A stretch of 64,000 nt of DNA from Proteiniphilum acetatigenes DSM 18083 (GTDB lineage: Bacteria > Bacteroidota > Bacteroidia > Bacteroidales > Dysgonomonadaceae), in NCBI RefSeq assembly GCF_000380985.1, contig NZ_KB905692.1, positions 372,001 to 436,000 of the forward strand. Reading direction: 5' to 3'. A model generated the notes under the pieces. The model did no database searches. It worked only from the letters and a program-made list of their open reading frames with translations, and had not been told where the DNA came from. Below, piece after piece: positions 16,984 through 25,558 of the stretch; within the stretch, counting starts at the first letter, position 1, and each line of letters opens with the position of its first letter. Position numbers and translations under genes: made by a program.

Positions 16984-17029
16984 ACAAGTATTAGTGTTTC
17001 CTTTTACATATCTTTCTGAGAAAGAGTCT

Positions 17030-17551
17030 ATGAAAAACGAAGAAAACAGGTTCATAAAAAAATTAAAGACTGGGGATGAAAGAATCTTTAAAAGGATATT
17101 TTATCTCTATAGCGACCTGCTTTTCGTCTGGGCATATAAGATAACCGGTGATTCTTCGGCATCGGCAGATATCGTACAGGATTTTTTTATCCGTTGCTGG
17201 GAAAAGAGGGATATACTGCCTGATAACTGTTCTTTTAAAGCCTACGCTTATAAATCCGTTTACAACGCATCATTGAATTATCTCAGAGATAATAAGCGTT
17301 TTGTATATGGTTATGAAATTACGATAGATCTGATTGACGACGATGTGCGCGATGAGGATCTTGAAGAATTAAAAAGGCTGCTCCTAAAGGCTATTGACGA
17401 ATTACCCGACAGATGTAAAAAAATATTTGTAATGACAACCCTGGAGAAGAAGAAATATGTTGAAGTTGCCAGCCTATTGGGTATATCCGTCAACACTGTT
17501 AAAGTACAGGTATCTAAAGCTTATCGGATTCTGAAAGAAAAAATAGGATAA
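17030..17551 (+). CDS. ECF-type RNA polymerase sigma factor (SusCD locus 1)
   Basis: 173 aa, started at the ATG at 17030 (MKNEENRFIKKLKTGDERIF); an in-frame GTG at 16994 would add an unlikely leader. Sigma region 2 includes YLYSDLLFVWAYKITGD, SADIVQDFFIRCWEK and YAYKSVYNASLNYLRD. Region 4 carries LPDRCKKIFVMTTLEKKKYVEVA and a recognition helix, LGISVNTVKVQVSKAY. The downstream FecR anti-sigma and STN-domain SusC form the usual trans-envelope signalling chain: ligand binding at SusC is passed through FecR to release this sigma and switch on the locus. Confidence 0.93.
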   Translation: MKNEENRFIKKLKTGDERIFKRIFYLYSDLLFVWAYKITGDSSASADIVQDFFIRCWEKRDILPDNCSFKAYAYKSVYNASLNYLRDNKRFVYGYEITIDLIDDDVRDEDLEELKRLLLKAIDELPDRCKKIFVMTTLEKKKYVEVASLLGISVNTVKVQVSKAYRILKEKIG

Positions 17552-17561
17552 AGATGCAGTA

Positions 17562-17578
17562 TTTGAATAATACTTTTT
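17562..17578 (+). promoter_or_regulatory. Motif shared by the sigma and anti-sigma genes (copy 2)
   Basis: TTTG plus AATAATACTTTTT, 128 nt upstream of the FecR ATG and 10 nt past the sigma stop. See the copy at 16967-16983. Confidence 0.35.
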
Positions 17579-17705
17579 CAAAATCGTTGTGTGATAGGGT
17601 AAATAAGCAACAATATGTTGAAACGAGCGGAAACATTATTTTCAGCTAAGGATATGATTAAAAGCGAGTTCCATACACCGATAAGAAAAGGAGTAAATAA
17701 ATCGT

Positions 17706-18869
17706 ATGAAAATAGAAAAAAATATAATTGATAAATGGAAACTGTTATTAAAGGTATTAAGTGAAGAGATACCTGAAGATGACAGACATTTTCAACGTTG
17801 GCTTAATGAAGATATTGAAAACAGAAAGCTTTACCGATCATTAAAAGAGGGAAGACAAAATGACGAACTATTTGATAAGGATAAGATTTTCAATACTATC
17901 TCCGGTAAGCTTTGCCTGAATACTGAAAGAAAAAAGCCCTTGTTTCAAAAAAAATGGTTTAAATACGCTGTTTCTTCTGCTGCAGTCATCGCACTATCTA
18001 TTATAGCACTAAATTATTTCACCTTACAGGAAAATACCTCTCCCGAAAAAGTAGAAAAAAATATTTTTGATCCGGGATCTAAAAAAGCATATCTTCTTTC
18101 AATGAAAGGTGAAATGATCGATCTATCCGAATCCTTTGAAGTAAAAAAAGAGGATGGCACCATTATTTCAAATAATAATCAGGGAATTATAAGTTTTCAA
18201 AAGACAACACCTGTTAAGAAAACAATAGAACAACAAACTATATATGTACCCAAATCCAGCGAATATGAACTGGTACTATCAGATGGGTCTAAAGTCTTTC
18301 TTAATTCAGAGTCGCAATTGACATTTCCTTCTTATTTTGAAGGAGATACACGTAGTGTAGAGTTGACCGGAGAAGCTTATTTTGAAGTAAAAAAAGACGA
18401 AAAACCTTTTATAATCCAAACTCCGGATCTTATGATCGAAGTACTGGGAACCTCGTTCAATATCAATGCATATCAGACAAATCCGTATGTCAATGCCACT
18501 TTAGTAGAAGGCAGCATCCGTATCCGTCTGCCTGAAAACCAGGAAACCTTTCTGTTAAAACCCGCACACAATTTCCGGTTGGATAAATCATCCGACGAAA
18601 TATCCGTTCTGCAGGTAAATACGGATATTTATACAGCCTGGGTAAGAGGAGAATTCGTATTTAGAAATCAGCCTTTAACTGAGATATTTGCCCAATTGGA
18701 AAGATGGTATGATTTCACGATCATATATGAAAGCCCGGATATAGGGAAAATGCGGTTTACCGGAAGCGCTGAGAAAGCAAGGCCGCTTAATTATTTACTG
18801 GATCATATACAGTCGGTTACAGACATTCAATACAGATCTGAAGGAGATAAAATAATCCTGTACAAATAA
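17706..18869 (+). CDS. FecR-family anti-sigma factor (SusCD locus 1)
   Basis: 387 aa inner-membrane anti-sigma. The N-terminal cytoplasmic part (1-85) binds sigma; a single transmembrane helix lies at about 92-110 (YAVSSAAVIALSIIALNYF). The periplasmic FecR domain has YVPKSSEYELVLSDGSKVFLN, ELTGEAYFEVKKDEKPF and LGTSFNINAY, followed by the C-terminal DUF4974-like domain that receives the signal from the STN domain of SusC (WVRGEFVFRNQPLTEIFAQL). A 154-nt gap separates it from the sigma gene, and a GC-rich hairpin follows it before SusC. Confidence 0.93.
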   Translation: MKIEKNIIDKWKLLLKVLSEEIPEDDRHFQRWLNEDIENRKLYRSLKEGRQNDELFDKDKIFNTISGKLCLNTERKKPLFQKKWFKYAVSSAAVIALSIIALNYFTLQENTSPEKVEKNIFDPGSKKAYLLSMKGEMIDLSESFEVKKEDGTIISNNNQGIISFQKTTPVKKTIEQQTIYVPKSSEYELVLSDGSKVFLNSESQLTFPSYFEGDTRSVELTGEAYFEVKKDEKPFIIQTPDLMIEVLGTSFNINAYQTNPYVNATLVEGSIRIRLPENQETFLLKPAHNFRLDKSSDEISVLQVNTDIYTAWVRGEFVFRNQPLTEIFAQLERWYDFTIIYESPDIGKMRFTGSAEKARPLNYLLDHIQSVTDIQYRSEGDKIILYK

Positions 18870-18874
18870 GAAAA

Positions 18875-18909
18875 AAGGCCGCCCGATCTTAGGCCTTTCG
18901 GGCAGCCTT
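18875..18909 (+). terminator. Hairpin between FecR and SusC of locus 1 (attenuator-like)
   Basis: AAGGCCGCCCGA (18875-18886) pairs with TCGGGCAGCCTT (18898-18909) with one mismatch. Only a weak A/T stretch follows, so it may be a partial terminator that uncouples regulator and transporter transcription. Confidence 0.5.
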
Positions 18910-18979
18910 ATGCATTAAAAAAACTGTTACCATTCTTTAGAACTTATCAATCAACAATTCATTTAAAGCACTCAAAGTT

Positions 18980-21900
18980 ATGAAAAAAAAGAAACTTAAA
19001 CAACAATTCCTTTTACAGGAATTAAAGAAACTATTTTGTATCATGAAACTCGTTTTTTTCTTTTTGCTGTTGAGTTCCAATTTAGTGTGGGCCGGACAAA
19101 CCTACGCCCAGATTACATCGCTGGATCTGGATCTCAAAAATGTGGAGTTGGAAGAAGTCTTCGACATTATTCGCAGACAAAGCGAATTTGAATTCTTCTA
19201 CAACAACGATCAGGTAAATACCTCGGTAAAAGTAAGCGTGAAAGCAAAAAATGCAGACATTCAAACGGTGTTGGAACAAGTGCTTCCCGATATCTATGAA
19301 TATACAATCAATGACCGGTATATTCTGGTCAATAAACGGAAAGAAGCTGGTACTGAGCTATCGCCTCAACCTCAACAAACAAAAAAGACCATTACCGGAA
19401 AAATCACCGATGTGCAAGGAGAACCGATTATCGGTGCCAATATTATAGAACAAGGCACAACGAACGGTACAGTGACGGATGTGGACGGGAATTTCATTTT
19501 GAGTGTTGATGAGAATGCCGTACTGCACATTTCATATATCGGGTATCTAACGCAAAAGATCAACACTGTAGGCAGAAATACTATGCAAATCACTTTGCAG
19601 GAAGATATGCAATCATTGGAAGAATTGGTCGTAATAGGTTATGGAAGTATGGCACGTAAAGATGTGACCAGTTCCATCACAACTGTTTCGGCCGAAAAAT
19701 TGAATGTAGGAGTTTTCTCTGATCCTGCTCAGTTATTACAGGGTAAAGTACCGGGATTGACTATCACACAGAGTAGCAATCCGAACGGTTCCCCTTCCAT
19801 TACACTGCGGGGTGCCTCGACATTTCGTGATGGGGCTGCACAGGAACCTTACTATGTGATCGATGGGGTGCCGGGTATGTCCCTGGCGCTGATTGCTCCG
19901 GATGATATAGAGAGTATAGATGTGTTACGTGATGCCACGGCAACCGCCATCTATGGTTCAAAAGCTGCCAATGGTGTAATCATCATTAATACGAAAAAAG
20001 GCAGGGCGGGATATACAAGTATTAATTACAGCGCCTATATCGCTTCAGACGAAATACTGAAGAACTGGGACGTAATGGATGGAGATCAATTGCGTCGTTA
20101 TGCCAGAGAGAACAACATCACTCTGGTGAATGACCTGGGAGCGAACACCGATTGGCAGAAAGAAGTCCAGCGGACAGGATGGAGTCATAACCATAATGTT
20201 TCTATCAGTGGTGGATCGGAACAGGCTTCTTATAACTCAAGTATCAATTACATGGAACGTCAGGGAGTTATCAAAGGTACCGATATGGATCGACTGACCG
20301 GTCGTGCTTTTATGGAAGCGAAAGGGATGAATAATCGGCTTACACTGTCGTTCAATATCAACACAAGTATTACGAACCGGCGTAGTGTGCCTTTTGACGG
20401 TCAGGGACAGAGTGTGCTGGATGCGATGAGTTATTACTCTCCGCTTGTCCCTGTCAGGAATGAAGACGGCACCTGGTATGAAGACAGCGGGATCTCTCAG
20501 AACTATAACCCGGTAGCGTTGATCTATGAAAACATGTATGATACGGAGAATAAGCAGATACAGGGTAATGCCAAAGCTTCCCTGGAAATAGCAAAAGGTC
20601 TTTTGTACAACATGAGTCTGGCTTATCAAAATGAACAGTATATTTTCAGCAATTATAATACCACACAGTCTCTGATTGCCTTGGGTATGAATGGAAAGGC
20701 CGACCGGTCTACGGTAAACAATAAGAAAAAAGTGTTAGAAAGCTATTTTAACTATGACCGCACTTTTAGGGATATTCACAAACTGGGGTTGATGGCTGGC
20801 TATTCCTGGGAAGAGAGTAACGACAACGATGGATTCAAATTGACCACTTATAATTTTTATAACGATGCGCTCTCTTACTACAATCTGGGAATGGGGAATA
20901 AAGTAGATATCAATGGTCTCGGCTTAGGAGATGGCCGCTATATGCTGTCAACACTGCGAATGATCTCTTTTTACGGCCGTGCCAATTACTCTTTTAACAG
21001 CAAGTATATGCTTCAGGCGACCCTTCGTCGGGACGGCTCCTCTGCTTTCGGGAAAAACAACCGCTGGGCTACATTCCCATCTGCCTCTGTGGCCTGGCGT
21101 ATTTCAGAAGAGAGTTTTATCAAAGATTTAAATCTGTTTGATGATTTAAAACTGCGATTGGGATATGGCATAAGCGGGAATGCGCTGGGTTTTGACGTTT
21201 TCACTGCTACACAGGTATATGGTGCAACAGGATGGTTTGAATATGTAACCCCTTCCGGAGAAACGGAACTGGTACATACACTCGGTCCCACCCGTAATGC
21301 GAATCCCGACCTGAAATGGGAACGTACCGGTATGTTTAATGTAGGTATAGATTTCACCTTATTCAACAACCGATTGAATGGTACCATTGAGTATTACAAT
21401 AAAAGTACGAAGGACCTGATTGCCGACTATCAGGTGTCTACAACAAGGTATCCCTATAACTGGTTGACTGCTAACGTGGGAGAAGTGAGTAATAAAGGAG
21501 TTGAGTTAAGCCTTACTGCAATTCCTGTAAAAACGAATAATTTCAATTGGGAGACTTCTCTAAACCTTTCTCACAATAAAAACCGGGTAGAGAGACTTTC
21601 CAATGATACTTATTCCGTTGACTATTTCGACCGTGCCAACCTTAATGCTGCCGGATTTGCTACAGCAACTCAGCAGCGGGTTATGGAGGGCTATCCTATC
21701 GGACAATTCTATACCTGGCAATGGGCGGGATATAATGAGGGGGTATCCCACTTCTATGTGTATGGTGAAGGTAGCCTGAGAGATCTCTACGGAGAAGATT
21801 TTGCCTCAAAGGTAAGTAAACAGGGTGACGGTCGTTATCTTGACAACCAAACCGGAGAATTGGTTACCACTGCCAAGCCTCTGTATGACGACCGTACTGC

Positions 21901-22372
21901 AACCGGTTCGGCACAACCGGTACTCACGCTGGGGTGGAATAATACGTTGAGTTATAAGAACTGGACCTTGACCGCATTCTTCCAGGGCGTTTTCGGCAAT
22001 AAGATCATGAATGGTACCCGTGCATTTTTGAGTAATTACGCCAGTGTAGGTAATGGTAAAAACGTGTTGGCTTCTATGTTTGATGATAACTTAGCCACAG
22101 ACTATAATTCGCACGCACCATCAGATCGTTATCTGGAAAGAGGGGACTACGTGCGGCTCTCGTCCCTTACACTGGGGTATAACTTTGGTGCGATCAATGA
22201 GTATATCAAAGGACTTCGTCTATTTGTAACAGGTAATAACCTGATAACCATTACCGGTTATAAAGGGATCGATCCGGAGATGAGTCTGGGCGGGTTGGAG
22301 CCCGGTATCGATAACCGTCAAACCTATCCGCGTACCCGTACACTTATGTTGGGAGTAAATGTTAATTTTTAA
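18980..22372 (+). CDS. SusC/RagA-family TonB-dependent receptor with STN domain (locus 1)
   Basis: 1130 aa outer-membrane importer. Order: a long signal peptide (about 1-43, hydrophobic stretch VFFFLLLSSN); STN secretin/TonB signalling domain (about 48-110); CarboxypepD_reg-like beta domain (about 134-210, ITGKITDVQGEPIIGANI); plug domain from about 215 (ELVVIGYGSMARKDVTSSI); and the 22-strand barrel with the characteristic family segments ending TLMLGVNVNF. The STN domain and the upstream sigma/FecR pair show it is a transducer as well as a transporter. It forms a lidded complex with the SusD encoded 12 nt downstream. The substrate is unknown because no degradative enzyme lies nearby. Confidence 0.95.
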   Translation: MKKKKLKQQFLLQELKKLFCIMKLVFFFLLLSSNLVWAGQTYAQITSLDLDLKNVELEEVFDIIRRQSEFEFFYNNDQVNTSVKVSVKAKNADIQTVLEQVLPDIYEYTINDRYILVNKRKEAGTELSPQPQQTKKTITGKITDVQGEPIIGANIIEQGTTNGTVTDVDGNFILSVDENAVLHISYIGYLTQKINTVGRNTMQITLQEDMQSLEELVVIGYGSMARKDVTSSITTVSAEKLNVGVFSDPAQLLQGKVPGLTITQSSNPNGSPSITLRGASTFRDGAAQEPYYVIDGVPGMSLALIAPDDIESIDVLRDATATAIYGSKAANGVIIINTKKGRAGYTSINYSAYIASDEILKNWDVMDGDQLRRYARENNITLVNDLGANTDWQKEVQRTGWSHNHNVSISGGSEQASYNSSINYMERQGVIKGTDMDRLTGRAFMEAKGMNNRLTLSFNINTSITNRRSVPFDGQGQSVLDAMSYYSPLVPVRNEDGTWYEDSGISQNYNPVALIYENMYDTENKQIQGNAKASLEIAKGLLYNMSLAYQNEQYIFSNYNTTQSLIALGMNGKADRSTVNNKKKVLESYFNYDRTFRDIHKLGLMAGYSWEESNDNDGFKLTTYNFYNDALSYYNLGMGNKVDINGLGLGDGRYMLSTLRMISFYGRANYSFNSKYMLQATLRRDGSSAFGKNNRWATFPSASVAWRISEESFIKDLNLFDDLKLRLGYGISGNALGFDVFTATQVYGATGWFEYVTPSGETELVHTLGPTRNANPDLKWERTGMFNVGIDFTLFNNRLNGTIEYYNKSTKDLIADYQVSTTRYPYNWLTANVGEVSNKGVELSLTAIPVKTNNFNWETSLNLSHNKNRVERLSNDTYSVDYFDRANLNAAGFATATQQRVMEGYPIGQFYTWQWAGYNEGVSHFYVYGEGSLRDLYGEDFASKVSKQGDGRYLDNQTGELVTTAKPLYDDRTATGSAQPVLTLGWNNTLSYKNWTLTAFFQGVFGNKIMNGTRAFLSNYASVGNGKNVLASMFDDNLATDYNSHAPSDRYLERGDYVRLSSLTLGYNFGAINEYIKGLRLFVTGNNLITITGYKGIDPEMSLGGLEPGIDNRQTYPRTRTLMLGVNVNF

Positions 22373-22384
22373 AATCGTAATAAT

Positions 22385-23980
22385 ATGAAATTCAGATATA
22401 TAAAATTGCTCTTATCGTTTTTACTGTTTTCATGGATTGCAAGTTGTACCGATCTTGACGTGGATATCAAGTCGCAATACACCGCCTTCCCCGATTCTGA
22501 AATTGCTGCGGAAGCAAAAACAGCTGATGTCTATTATGTGATGCGTGAACCACTGGGACGAGACTATCACCATGCTCAAACGCTCTCTTCTGATGAGGTG
22601 ACCGGTGTATCGCTAAGTGGTGATTATTACGACAACGGACGCTATGCACATATGTCTCTTCACTCATGGACACCCGATGATGCGACTATCGGATACTTCG
22701 AAACATTAACAGGAGGTATTACAAGATGCAACAGGGCAATTATAGAGATGGGTGGTGAGGAGGCGGCTGTAACAGCACCGGTACGTGCTGTCCGTGCCTA
22801 CTATTTCTGGGTATTGATGGATAGCTACGGAGATGTGCCCTTGTTGGATCGTCTTCTTGAGGAAGATGAGGCAATAGATCGTGCATCCCGTGCTGAAGTG
22901 GCAAAATATATTGAAAAAGAGTTATTGGAAGTGGTCGACCTGCTCCCCACCAATGTGGATGCATCTACCTATGGCAAGCCCACACGCTATATGGCTGAGG
23001 CACTTCTGGCAAAGCTTTATCTGAATTGGGCAGTTTATACTTCAGCAGATGTGGCAACCTATTCTCCCGATATACCCAATGTGAAATTGAATGATGTGGT
23101 GGCCATGTGTGACGATATTATTGCATCGGGCAAATTTGACCTTACCGACCCTTACCTTTCTAAATTTATCCCTGAGAATGGTCCACATGTCAAAGACTTT
23201 ATCTACGCGATGCCTTTCGACCGTCAATCACAACAGGGGATGACTTATGCTCGCTTCTGGACACACCGCAGCGGCAACAGCGGCTTTTATGGAATCAATC
23301 TTCCCAGCAGTGTGGGAGGTAACTTTGTGTACAATCCGGAGTTTGTGGATAAATTTTCACTGGAAGGTGATGACCGAAACCAGCAGATAATCGGCGGACC
23401 GCTTTATGTACGTGATCCGGTAACCTACAAGGCTACCACAACTCCCTGGATTGTGAGTGGTGTGCATGTAACCTTGACAAAAGAGATAGAGTTGATTGAT
23501 ATGCAAACCCTTGACGTAGGGAACGACCTGAAAGGAAGATCACAGGGATATCGATCCGTTAAGTTTTATATGGATCTGAAGACAACCAGTGCACAAAGCC
23601 GTAATCAAAGTAATGATGTTCCTATCTTCCGCTATGCCGATGTGTTATTGATGAAGGCTGAAGCGATAATGCGCGGTGCATCTGCTACCGGAGGAGATAC
23701 ACCGGTTTCACTGATGAACCAGATACGTGCCTATGTAAATGCTCCTCTGGTGACCGGTAACCCAACCCTGGATGATTTGCTTGACGAACGTGCCCGTGAG
23801 TTTGCTGACGAAAGTTGGCGTAGAAACGATTTGATCCGGTTTGGTAAATTTGAAGATGACTGGGGATTCAAGCACATCGTCAATCCTAATGCCAAAAATC
23901 AGAAATTCCGTCGTATCTTTCCTATTCCGACATATGTGCTAAACACTAACACCAACTGGTCGCAAAATGCAGGATATTAA
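22385..23980 (+). CDS. SusD/RagB-family surface nutrient-binding lipoprotein (locus 1)
   Basis: 531 aa, lipoprotein signal peptide ending IASCTDLD with the acylated cysteine near residue 21. The SusD-like N-terminal TPR region includes the RAVRAYYFWVLMDSYGDVPLLD segment and YMAEALLAKLYLNW. The C-terminal RagB domain has the family ending YADVLLMKAEAIMR, ERAREFADESWRRNDLIRFG and the final FPIPTYVLNTN. It caps the preceding SusC and captures its ligand. The last recognisable gene of the locus; strong terminators follow. Confidence 0.94.
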   Translation: MKFRYIKLLLSFLLFSWIASCTDLDVDIKSQYTAFPDSEIAAEAKTADVYYVMREPLGRDYHHAQTLSSDEVTGVSLSGDYYDNGRYAHMSLHSWTPDDATIGYFETLTGGITRCNRAIIEMGGEEAAVTAPVRAVRAYYFWVLMDSYGDVPLLDRLLEEDEAIDRASRAEVAKYIEKELLEVVDLLPTNVDASTYGKPTRYMAEALLAKLYLNWAVYTSADVATYSPDIPNVKLNDVVAMCDDIIASGKFDLTDPYLSKFIPENGPHVKDFIYAMPFDRQSQQGMTYARFWTHRSGNSGFYGINLPSSVGGNFVYNPEFVDKFSLEGDDRNQQIIGGPLYVRDPVTYKATTTPWIVSGVHVTLTKEIELIDMQTLDVGNDLKGRSQGYRSVKFYMDLKTTSAQSRNQSNDVPIFRYADVLLMKAEAIMRGASATGGDTPVSLMNQIRAYVNAPLVTGNPTLDDLLDERAREFADESWRRNDLIRFGKFEDDWGFKHIVNPNAKNQKFRRIFPIPTYVLNTNTNWSQNAGY

Positions 23981-24036
23981 TTGGATCACCCCATTTTTGG
24001 CCGCAAAACCGTATTTTCGGGGTTTTTCATAAAGAC

Positions 24037-24086
24037 AATAATAACCCAACTATTTTACAAGTAAATGGTTGGGTTATTATTTTTAT
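24037..24086. terminator. Strong bidirectional terminator after SusCD locus 1
   Basis: Arms 24037-24055 and 24063-24081 form a 19-bp stem (AATAATAACCCAAC against GTTGGGTTATTATT, one G-U pair) with a 7-nt loop, followed by TTTTATT. It serves SusD on the plus strand and possibly the opposing glycosyltransferase gene. Confidence 0.8.
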
Positions 24087-24182
24087 TAGCGAACGTGCCT
24101 ATGTACGTTACATAGGAAATAATCATATTTGTGCACAACACATTCGATAGTTATACAAAAGTACACACAAAACACGCTTCCT

Positions 24183-24362
24183 AACATTCGGTCATTAAAC
24201 CCTGATGGGAGCATCCAGGTAGTGAACATCGGGTATCATTATCTGGAGAAAGCAGCCGCATTGGGTATAGAGACCGATGAACTCGTCTGAGTGGAAATAC
24301 TTCAAACAGATAAGATACCGGGAGAGATCCGGCGATTACATGCGGAATCTTATCCGTGCATG
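24183..24362 (+). pseudogene. Possible decayed coding fragment, product not recognised
   Basis: One plus-strand frame reads like real protein, NPDGSIQVVNIGYHYLEKAA followed by LGIETDELV. A stop codon at 24288-24290 interrupts it, and it continues as VEILQTDKIPGEIRRLHAE. There is no start codon or full domain. I do not recognise the family. It runs up to the end of the opposing glycosyltransferase gene. Confidence 0.3.
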
Positions 24363-24377
24363 TATTCGTCCGGTCAT

Positions 24378-25457
24378 TTACCCACAAATCTCCTCAATAA
24401 ACCGGGCTTCGGCCTGGTGTACCCACTCCCTGAAATTCTCATCGGGAGCGTATTCGGGTATAAATTCGAGAAGTTTATTCAATTTGAATTTTTTAGCTGA
24501 GATACCCACACCTGAGAGGCCTGCATCATATGCGTTAAACTCCTGTTCCACATGGACGGGTACCATGAGGGTGGGCTTCCGGTAATAGAGGGCCTCGCAG
24601 AGAGACTCGAACCCCGATGTGGTAGCATAACCCATACATCCGGCCATACTGCGCAGGAACCCTTCATCATTCAGCTTATGCAGCGTAAAATTATCATTAA
24701 TCTGTGTTACCTCTTCCGCCTCTTTCTTATCCCAGAAAAAACGTAACGGAACTTCAGGATGTTTTTTATGCCACTCCGATACCTCGTCAAAATAGCCGGC
24801 ATTCAGCATATAACCGTGGATATAATCCCCTTCGGAAGGCTCAATGTCAAATACTTCCGATCTCAATAAAGGCGGAACAGTCACGATCCTTTTTTCTTTC
24901 GACCCCGGCATATCCCGGAAAGAGAGTGCCAGTATCTTAGAGGCCCGGGTAGAAGTGATCCTGGAGAGCATCCGCAGGAAGTAGTATTTCATATCCTGCT
25001 CTGCAGTCGTTTTATAATGTGGGTTGAGCAGTACATACTGATGCGCAAGGGTAATCATCTCTATCCCCATCTTTTTATCGAAGCGATAGATACCATATGC
25101 CATACCGGTAATCATCTCATAGAAATTAATCACCTTATCGGGTTTCAGTTCTTCAATTTTTTGCTTGATAAATTGCAGGCTATCCTTGAAAACAAAAGGG
25201 CGAAAAATATTATTCGCCATGCTTATCAGAATATTGGGACGCTTTTGCTTGTAGAAAGAGGTAAAACTGGGGCTATCGAATTCAAACAAGGGAGCTCCAA
25301 TCTTGTTGATGAAGAAAGCAGGGGTTTGCCGGGAATCACTCTTGCCGATAAGCACAGCAACCACCTCGTGGCCATGCTTACGAAGGACGGCAGCCAGGGA
25401 TAGTGCCTGTGTGTAATGCCCTCTCCCCTCGCCCTGCACAGTAAACAGAAATCTCAC
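24378..25457 (-). CDS. MurG/GT28-like glycosyltransferase
   Basis: 359 aa with a GT-B fold. The N-terminal Rossmann half starts RFLFTVQGEGRGHYTQALSLA, the glycine-rich acceptor-side loop of this group. The C-terminal nucleotide-sugar half has the GYATTSGFESLCEALYYRKPTL segment with the conserved Gly-Phe-Glu, and LMVPVHVEQEFNA. No signal peptide is seen, so it acts in the cytosol or at the inner membrane face. Donor and acceptor sugars are unknown. It lies near a polyprenol-phosphate mannosyltransferase gene, which hints at envelope glycolipid or glycan synthesis; that link is inference. Confidence 0.85.
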   Translation of the reverse strand: MRFLFTVQGEGRGHYTQALSLAAVLRKHGHEVVAVLIGKSDSRQTPAFFINKIGAPLFEFDSPSFTSFYKQKRPNILISMANNIFRPFVFKDSLQFIKQKIEELKPDKVINFYEMITGMAYGIYRFDKKMGIEMITLAHQYVLLNPHYKTTAEQDMKYYFLRMLSRITSTRASKILALSFRDMPGSKEKRIVTVPPLLRSEVFDIEPSEGDYIHGYMLNAGYFDEVSEWHKKHPEVPLRFFWDKKEAEEVTQINDNFTLHKLNDEGFLRSMAGCMGYATTSGFESLCEALYYRKPTLMVPVHVEQEFNAYDAGLSGVGISAKKFKLNKLLEFIPEYAPDENFREWVHQAEARFIEEICG

Positions 25458-25558
25458 TCGTTAAGATTTTAAATAGAAACTTCGGCACAAAAATACAAAA
25501 TTGCCACACAATCCGCAACAAACGGGGTTAATTCTCATCAAAGTACTGAACCCTTTTG

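Larger units (their letters stand above)
23981..24377. other. Intergenic region with terminator and a possible gene remnant
   Basis: 397 nt between convergent SusD and glycosyltransferase genes. It contains the bidirectional terminator at 24037-24086, a CCTATGT-ACGTT-ACATAGG inverted repeat (24098-24116) and a protein-like remnant at about 24183-24377. Confidence 0.5.
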
